Virus record (IMG/VR): IMGVR_UViG_3300042514_000052
Span: 1 to 24,294 of that record
DNA from: a virus
DNA: 24,294 nucleotides
Strand: one strand, 5' to 3'
Below the pieces are notes generated by a model. It worked only from the letters and a program-made list of their open reading frames with translations, searched no databases and had not been told where the DNA came from. Positions within the stretch are counted from its first letter, which is position 1. Every line of letters starts with the position of its first letter. The position numbers and the translations under genes were made by a program. This document shows positions 22,251-24,294 of this stretch, one piece after another.

Positions 22251-22262
22251 GTTGACGTCAAC
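22251..22262. promoter_or_regulatory. Perfect 12-bp palindrome, possible operator
   Basis: GTTGACGTCAAC is a perfect palindrome in the gap between the lysis terminator and the promoter at 22306. Its lack of a loop and of a T tract makes it a likelier protein-binding site than a hairpin. It lies 43 bases upstream of the -33 element, suiting an activator or a looping repressor such as the HTH protein at 1491. Confidence 0.4.
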
Positions 22263-22305
22263 AATATGCTTTTAAAACTTTTTTTAAAATATTTCGTTCA
22301 GATAG

Positions 22306-22335
22306 TTGTTATATTAATTATTTATATTAAATTTG
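22306..22335 (+). promoter_or_regulatory. Bacteroidetes-type promoter of the small-gene cluster
   Basis: TTG (22306-22308), a 19-base spacer and TAAATTTG (22328-22335) match the consensus with the same spacing as the promoter at 1763. The start of transcription would be near 22341, about 17 bases before the ATG at 22358. It should drive the early-type gene cluster that runs to 24053. Confidence 0.8.
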
Positions 22336-22357
22336 TTGAAATATTTAAACAAGCATT

Positions 22358-22504
22358 ATGAAAAAACGAACAGGAATTTTAATTAACTCAATAATTATTT
22401 TGTTGGGTGCTAACTACGAAAGCTATTTATTATTAGGTGCTGGCGTATTATGTTTATCTTTAGTATTAATTTCTAAAACTAAAAGAGATGAAGTCAAAAA
22501 TTAA
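22358..22504 (+). CDS. Small membrane protein
   Basis: A 48-residue protein, first in the cluster downstream of a consensus promoter. It has a basic start (MKKRTG) and two hydrophobic stretches, about 7-18 (ILINSIIILLGA) and about 23-39 (YLLLGAGVLCLSLVLIS), then a charged tail. This could be a helical hairpin in the inner membrane. Small membrane proteins in early phage clusters often serve in exclusion or host takeover, but there is no motif to support a specific role. The gene overlaps the next by 17 bases. Confidence 0.55.
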   Translation: MKKRTGILINSIIILLGANYESYLLLGAGVLCLSLVLISKTKRDEVKN

Positions 22505-22658
22505 AAACGCGGTTAATACGTATTTTCCGCACCGTCCGAACGTAGTTTATTTAAGCCGCAAGTGGAAAACAAAAATTTGTCCTGAAGATAAAGGCGGTTC
22601 GTTCAACGAAAAGCTATATTTAGATTATTTAGATGCAATACTAAACTTTACAAAATGA
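22488..22658 (+). CDS. Small hypothetical protein
   Basis: A 56-residue basic protein that starts inside the membrane-protein gene and ends in an ATGA overlap with the next gene. It reads MKSKIKNAVNTYFPHRPNVV, then YLSRKWKTKICPEDKGGSFN, and an acidic-hydrophobic end (LYLDYLDAILNFTK). No family is recognised. Overlaps on both sides support that it is translated. Confidence 0.5.
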   Translation: MKSKIKNAVNTYFPHRPNVVYLSRKWKTKICPEDKGGSFNEKLYLDYLDAILNFTK

Positions 22659-22924
22659 ACGGTAACGGCGGTAAAAAACGAACAAAACGAGTAAGTGTTA
22701 CTTTCGAGTGGACAGTACAAACCGATTTAAGGCTAATTTTAGACGAATTAAAGGACTTAATAGGCTCGGGAATAGAAACGTATCACAATCAAAAGAAAAG
22801 CATTCTAACGGAAGATAAATGGCACGAAATAGAATTTAGCCAAAAGTACGTGGATAAAATTCACGAAGAAGTAGAATCCGATATTAACGGCGAATTAAAA
22901 TTAGTAATTAAAAGTAATTTTTAA
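22655..22924 (+). CDS. Hypothetical protein
   Basis: An 89-residue protein with a basic N-terminus (GGKKRTKRVSVTFEWTVQTD), a helix (LRLILDELKDLIGSGIETYH) and a charged C-terminal half with strand-like 'ELKLVIKSNF'. It lies in the small-gene cluster and ends just at the first copy of a 19-base direct repeat. No family is recognised. Confidence 0.55.
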   Translation: MNGNGGKKRTKRVSVTFEWTVQTDLRLILDELKDLIGSGIETYHNQKKSILTEDKWHEIEFSQKYVDKIHEEVESDINGELKLVIKSNF

Positions 22925-22938
22925 ATCAGAATAGAATG
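22920..22938 (+). repeat. 19-bp direct repeat, copy 1
   Basis: TTTAAATCAGAATAGAATG occurs at 22920-22938 and again, identical, at 23294-23312. In both places its final ATG is the predicted start codon of a gene (22936 and 23310). The two copies bracket a two-gene segment. Confidence 0.7.
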
Positions 22939-23142
22939 GAAATACAGAAAATAAAAAAGCGGTTACAGACAATTGAAAAAGAACTTGAAAAAGTAAGAAA
23001 TTATAGTGCTCAAACTGATGGCTGGCAAACACAACGCTTTGCAAAGAAGTCAAGGAAATATGATTATTTAGCATTAGAAAAATTTGAATTACAGAAAAAA
23101 CTTGAAGAATATGAAAACAGCAGTAGAATGGTTAGGATATGA
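22936..23142 (+). CDS. Small coiled-coil protein
   Basis: A 68-residue charged protein. The N-terminal heptads 'IKKRLQTIEKELEKVRNYS' and a C-terminal helix (YLALEKFELQKKLEEYENSS) flank a short polar middle (AQTDGWQTQRFAKKSR), suggesting a helical hairpin or dimer. Its ATG is the last three bases of the first direct repeat. The gene overlaps the next by 32 bases and probably arrived together with it. Confidence 0.5.
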   Translation: MEIQKIKKRLQTIEKELEKVRNYSAQTDGWQTQRFAKKSRKYDYLALEKFELQKKLEEYENSSRMVRI

Positions 23143-23308
23143 AATAAATAAAATATACACAGAATTTCCCGATCAATTATTTTATGATGTAGCATTGTTA
23201 TTACAAAAAGCCAAAGAAATGGAGAAAGAGCAAATTAATAATGCACATTATGAAGGTAGTGAAAATTACAGGAGACAATACTACAACGAAACCTTTAAAT
23301 CAGAATAG
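23111..23308 (+). CDS. Conserved small helical phage protein
   Basis: A 65-residue protein with the start taken at the ATG at 23111 (MKTAVEWLGYEINKIYTEFP). The frame also opens at 23084, but the MKTAVEWL start is a pattern I recall from many small Bacteroidetes phage proteins, followed by LLLQKAKEMEKEQINNAHYE and a Tyr-rich end. Function is unknown. It overlaps the upstream gene by 32 bases, and its last codons lie inside the second direct repeat. Confidence 0.6.
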   Translation: MKTAVEWLGYEINKIYTEFPDQLFYDVALLLQKAKEMEKEQINNAHYEGSENYRRQYYNETFKSE

Positions 23309-23312
23309 AATG
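23294..23312 (+). repeat. 19-bp direct repeat, copy 2
   Basis: Identical to 22920-22938. Here the repeat encodes the final residues and stop of the gene ending at 23308 and then provides the ATG of the next gene, whereas copy 1 begins at the stop of an unrelated gene. Confidence 0.7.
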
Positions 23313-23498
23313 AAGCCAAAAGAAAAAGCAAAGGAAATATACACGAACGCAAGTAAGTTGTTTAAGCCCGAAGAAATAAAAACGCAAGCGTTAATTTCTG
23401 CTCGAAACATTTACGAGTTAGCGCCTTACAATAAGACGGAAGCTAAAAATAAAGAGTATTGGATTGAAGTAATTAAACATTTAGAACGTTATGCCTGA
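23310..23498 (+). CDS. Small helical phage protein
   Basis: A 62-residue protein (MKPKEKAKEIYTNASKLFKP, then 'ALISARNIYELAPYN' and 'EYWIEVIKHLERY'). The frame opens earlier, at 23241, but that extension covers the upstream gene. The repeat-supplied ATG, one base after the upstream stop, and the typical M-x-PKEKAKE start argue for 23310. Similar small proteins are familiar from Flavobacterium phages, without known function. It overlaps the next gene by 8 bases. Confidence 0.6.
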   Translation: MKPKEKAKEIYTNASKLFKPEEIKTQALISARNIYELAPYNKTEAKNKEYWIEVIKHLERYA

Positions 23499-23586
23499 AG
23501 AAGCAAAAATGGCTTTACTACTTTTCACGGTAGGAATAGTATTAATAGGAATAGGATTAATAAAAAAACATGGAGAAGATAATTGA
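23491..23586 (+). CDS. Tiny single-helix membrane protein
   Basis: A 31-residue ORF with an 8-base overlap upstream and a 17-base overlap downstream. It is a short acidic start (MPEEAKMA), one hydrophobic helix (LLLFTVGIVLIGIGLI) and a charged end (KKHGEDN). The composition is that of a single-pass membrane peptide. It is short, so translation is not certain. Confidence 0.4.
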   Translation: MPEEAKMALLLFTVGIVLIGIGLIKKHGEDN

Positions 23587-23962
23587 ATACATAAAAGCAA
23601 ACGGTTTAGACGGTATTAAAAAGGATCGTAACAGTTGTTACCAGCGTTATTACTTGTACAATATACTACGTGAACACGGATTAACTTTGTACGAAATAGG
23701 GGATATGTTTAACAAGTTACATTGTACGGTAATTTACGGTATTAGGATGCATAAAATGTACGAAGAAATGAATGATGTACTTTATAAAGAGCATACTCGA
23801 ATGGTTCGTGTTTTGTTCGACGTACCCGCTAACGGTTTTAGTTTAGAACACGATGTATTAAAATGCAATACCGTACGTAAGTTAGAATTAATTAAGTTAA
23901 GAATAAGATGTAAATACTATGAAAAAACGAATGAAGAAACGCCGCAACTTGACACGGTTTAG
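23570..23962 (+). CDS. DnaA domain IV-like helix-turn-helix protein
   Basis: A 130-residue basic protein. Residues about 25-68 (YQRYYLYNILREHGLTLYEI, GDMFNKLHCTVIYGIRMHKM) resemble the DnaA C-terminal DNA-binding domain, including the conserved sequence of helix, IGxxF turn and a DHSTV-like recognition motif (here LHCTV). There is no ATPase domain. The remaining C-terminal part is basic and Cys-containing. It may bind origin-like DnaA boxes to direct or hinder replication, or act as a transcription factor. Position among early-type genes fits either role. Confidence 0.6.
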   Translation: MEKIIEYIKANGLDGIKKDRNSCYQRYYLYNILREHGLTLYEIGDMFNKLHCTVIYGIRMHKMYEEMNDVLYKEHTRMVRVLFDVPANGFSLEHDVLKCNTVRKLELIKLRIRCKYYEKTNEETPQLDTV

Positions 23963-24053
23963 AAACACGCCTTTAACAGTTAGGAATTTAAGAGTAGCAA
24001 AATACTGGAGAAGAAAATTAATAATAAAAACAATAAACAACGAATTTGACTAA
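23919..24053 (+). CDS. Small, highly basic protein
   Basis: A 44-residue ORF overlapping the DnaA-like gene by 44 bases. Nearly a third of residues are Lys or Arg (MKKRMKKRRNLTRFRNTPLT, then LRVAKYWRRKLIIKTINNEF). It could bind nucleic acid. The long overlap and small size lower confidence, although it fills the gap up to the next promoter exactly. Confidence 0.45.
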   Translation: MKKRMKKRRNLTRFRNTPLTVRNLRVAKYWRRKLIIKTINNEFD

Positions 24054-24054
24054 A

Positions 24055-24070
24055 TAAATTTGTATATTTG
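24055..24070 (+). promoter_or_regulatory. Tandem -7 boxes before the ParB-like gene
   Basis: Two exact TAnnTTTG boxes lie end to end: TAAATTTG (24055-24062) and TATATTTG (24063-24070). A TTG at 24046-24048 is 14 bases from the second box, closer than usual. Initiation near 24070-24076 would give a leader of more than 100 bases before the ATG at 24182. Confidence 0.6.
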
Positions 24071-24076
24071 TATATA

Positions 24077-24161
24077 GTTCGTCTTCACATTATAGAACTA
24101 AAAGAAGTTATTAAAGCCCTTTAATGAATTCGGACGTGAAGACCCGAAGGAGTTAAGGGGT
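24077..24161 (+). ncRNA. Structured leader RNA or small RNA before the ParB-like gene
   Basis: An outer stem GTCTTCAC/GTGAAGAC (24081-24088 with 24136-24143, 8 bp) encloses a long inner hairpin at 24104-24131. That hairpin is built on ATTAAAGCCCTTTAAT, extended by further pairs around one mismatch. A third possible stem, CCC/GGG (24143-24145 with 24158-24160), is followed by TTTT. GTTC/GAAC (24077-24080, 24095-24098) could add a pseudoknot. No ORF covers this segment. It may be a regulatory 5' leader, attenuator or separate RNA. Confidence 0.5.
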
Positions 24162-24181
24162 TTTATATTTAAAAAAAAATT

Positions 24182-24294
24182 ATGATAAAAAAAATTAGTG
24201 AAATTGTATTAAACGACAATCGTAGAAAAGTAGATGCGGCGAAAGTTAAAGAACTTGCTGAAAGCATAAAACAATTAGGTTTAATTAACCCGAT
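24182..24294 (+). CDS. ParB-like N-terminal domain protein (3' partial)
   Basis: Only 37 residues are visible before the window ends: ISEIVLNDNRRKVDAAKVKE followed by LAESIKQLGLINP. This is the typical start of the ParB/Srx N-terminal domain (N-x-R pattern, then L-x-x-S-I-x-x-x-G-L-x-x-P). In phages such proteins are partition-like factors or accompany DNA methyltransferases. The ATG follows an A-rich run, and the long structured leader upstream suggests dedicated control. Confidence 0.75.
   Translation, partial: MIKKISEIVLNDNRRKVDAAKVKELAESIKQLGLINP

Noticed and set aside
23241-23309. Upstream in-frame start for the gene ending at 23498
   Set aside because: The extension lies inside the upstream gene; the ATG at 23310, one base after that gene's stop, gives the expected short protein.
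24147-24152. AAGGAG as a Shine-Dalgarno site for the ParB-like gene
   Set aside because: It is 30 bases from the start codon, and this lineage does not generally use Shine-Dalgarno pairing.
24077-24161. tRNA or tmRNA at the right end
   Set aside because: No cloverleaf, anticodon arm or T-loop sequence can be drawn; the paired segments form nested hairpins instead.
1-24294. CRISPR array, insertion sequence or integrase
   Set aside because: No regularly spaced repeats, no transposase or recombinase motifs and no terminal inverted repeats were seen.

Overview
The window looks like a stretch of a tailed, siphovirus-like phage or prophage that infects a member of the Bacteroidetes, most likely a flavobacterium. 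All supported genes lie on the + strand, are tightly packed and often overlap by 1-20 bases (ATGA or TAATG junctions). The DNA is AT-rich. Start codons are preceded by A-rich leaders rather than Shine-Dalgarno sequences, and the intergenic gaps carry TAnnTTTG -7 boxes (some with TTG 19 bases upstream), which is the promoter type of this phylum. There is no integrase, rRNA or host metabolic gene, and I found no tRNA or CRISPR array, so lysogeny cannot be judged from this window.

Layout. 1-1700: end of an early recombination operon (partial ERF-type annealing protein, YqaJ/lambda-type exonuclease, coiled-coil peptide, small protein with an SSB-like acidic tail, XRE-type HTH protein), closed by a strong terminator. 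1763-3666: a new transcription unit with an unknown acidic protein, a two-helix membrane protein overlapping a sigma-factor-like gene, and small cysteine-rich or coiled-coil proteins. 3650-5210: small and large terminase subunits. 5302-12667: tail genes, comprising a predicted frameshifting tail-assembly chaperone, neck/tail-completion proteins, two large tail-tip proteins and the tape measure. 12679-16241: head genes, comprising an XkdF-like prohead protease, small proteins, a scaffold-like protein, a decoration-like protein and the major capsid protein. 16313-21242: tail-tube-like protein, portal with an extra C-terminal domain, a head-tail connector carrying an inserted beta-rich domain, and fibre-like proteins. 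21239-22159: lysis region, with a holin-like protein, an M15 peptidase endolysin and a protein ending in a cationic amphipathic helix. 22160-24294: regulatory DNA and a cluster of small early-type genes, including a DnaA domain IV-like HTH protein, then a structured leader in front of a ParB-like gene cut by the window end.

The most notable observation is at 5302-6065. A T TTT TTT heptamer lies inside a 9-T run, and beyond it two frames stay open together for about 235 bases. The -1 frame has no ATG, GTG or TTG start (except a terminal ATG) and uses the window's normal codons (Glu 10 GAA to 2 GAG). The zero frame after the slip has an inverted preference (1 GAA to 4 GAG). This predicts a lambda G/GT-like programmed frameshift with an unusually long doubly coding tail. 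Other leads are a possible disruptin-like lysis protein, a structured leader before the ParB-like gene, a candidate short RNA at about 22178-22240, a connector with an inserted domain, and a two-gene cassette flanked by 19-bp direct repeats.

Functional names come from motif and context recognition by eye; no database search was run.
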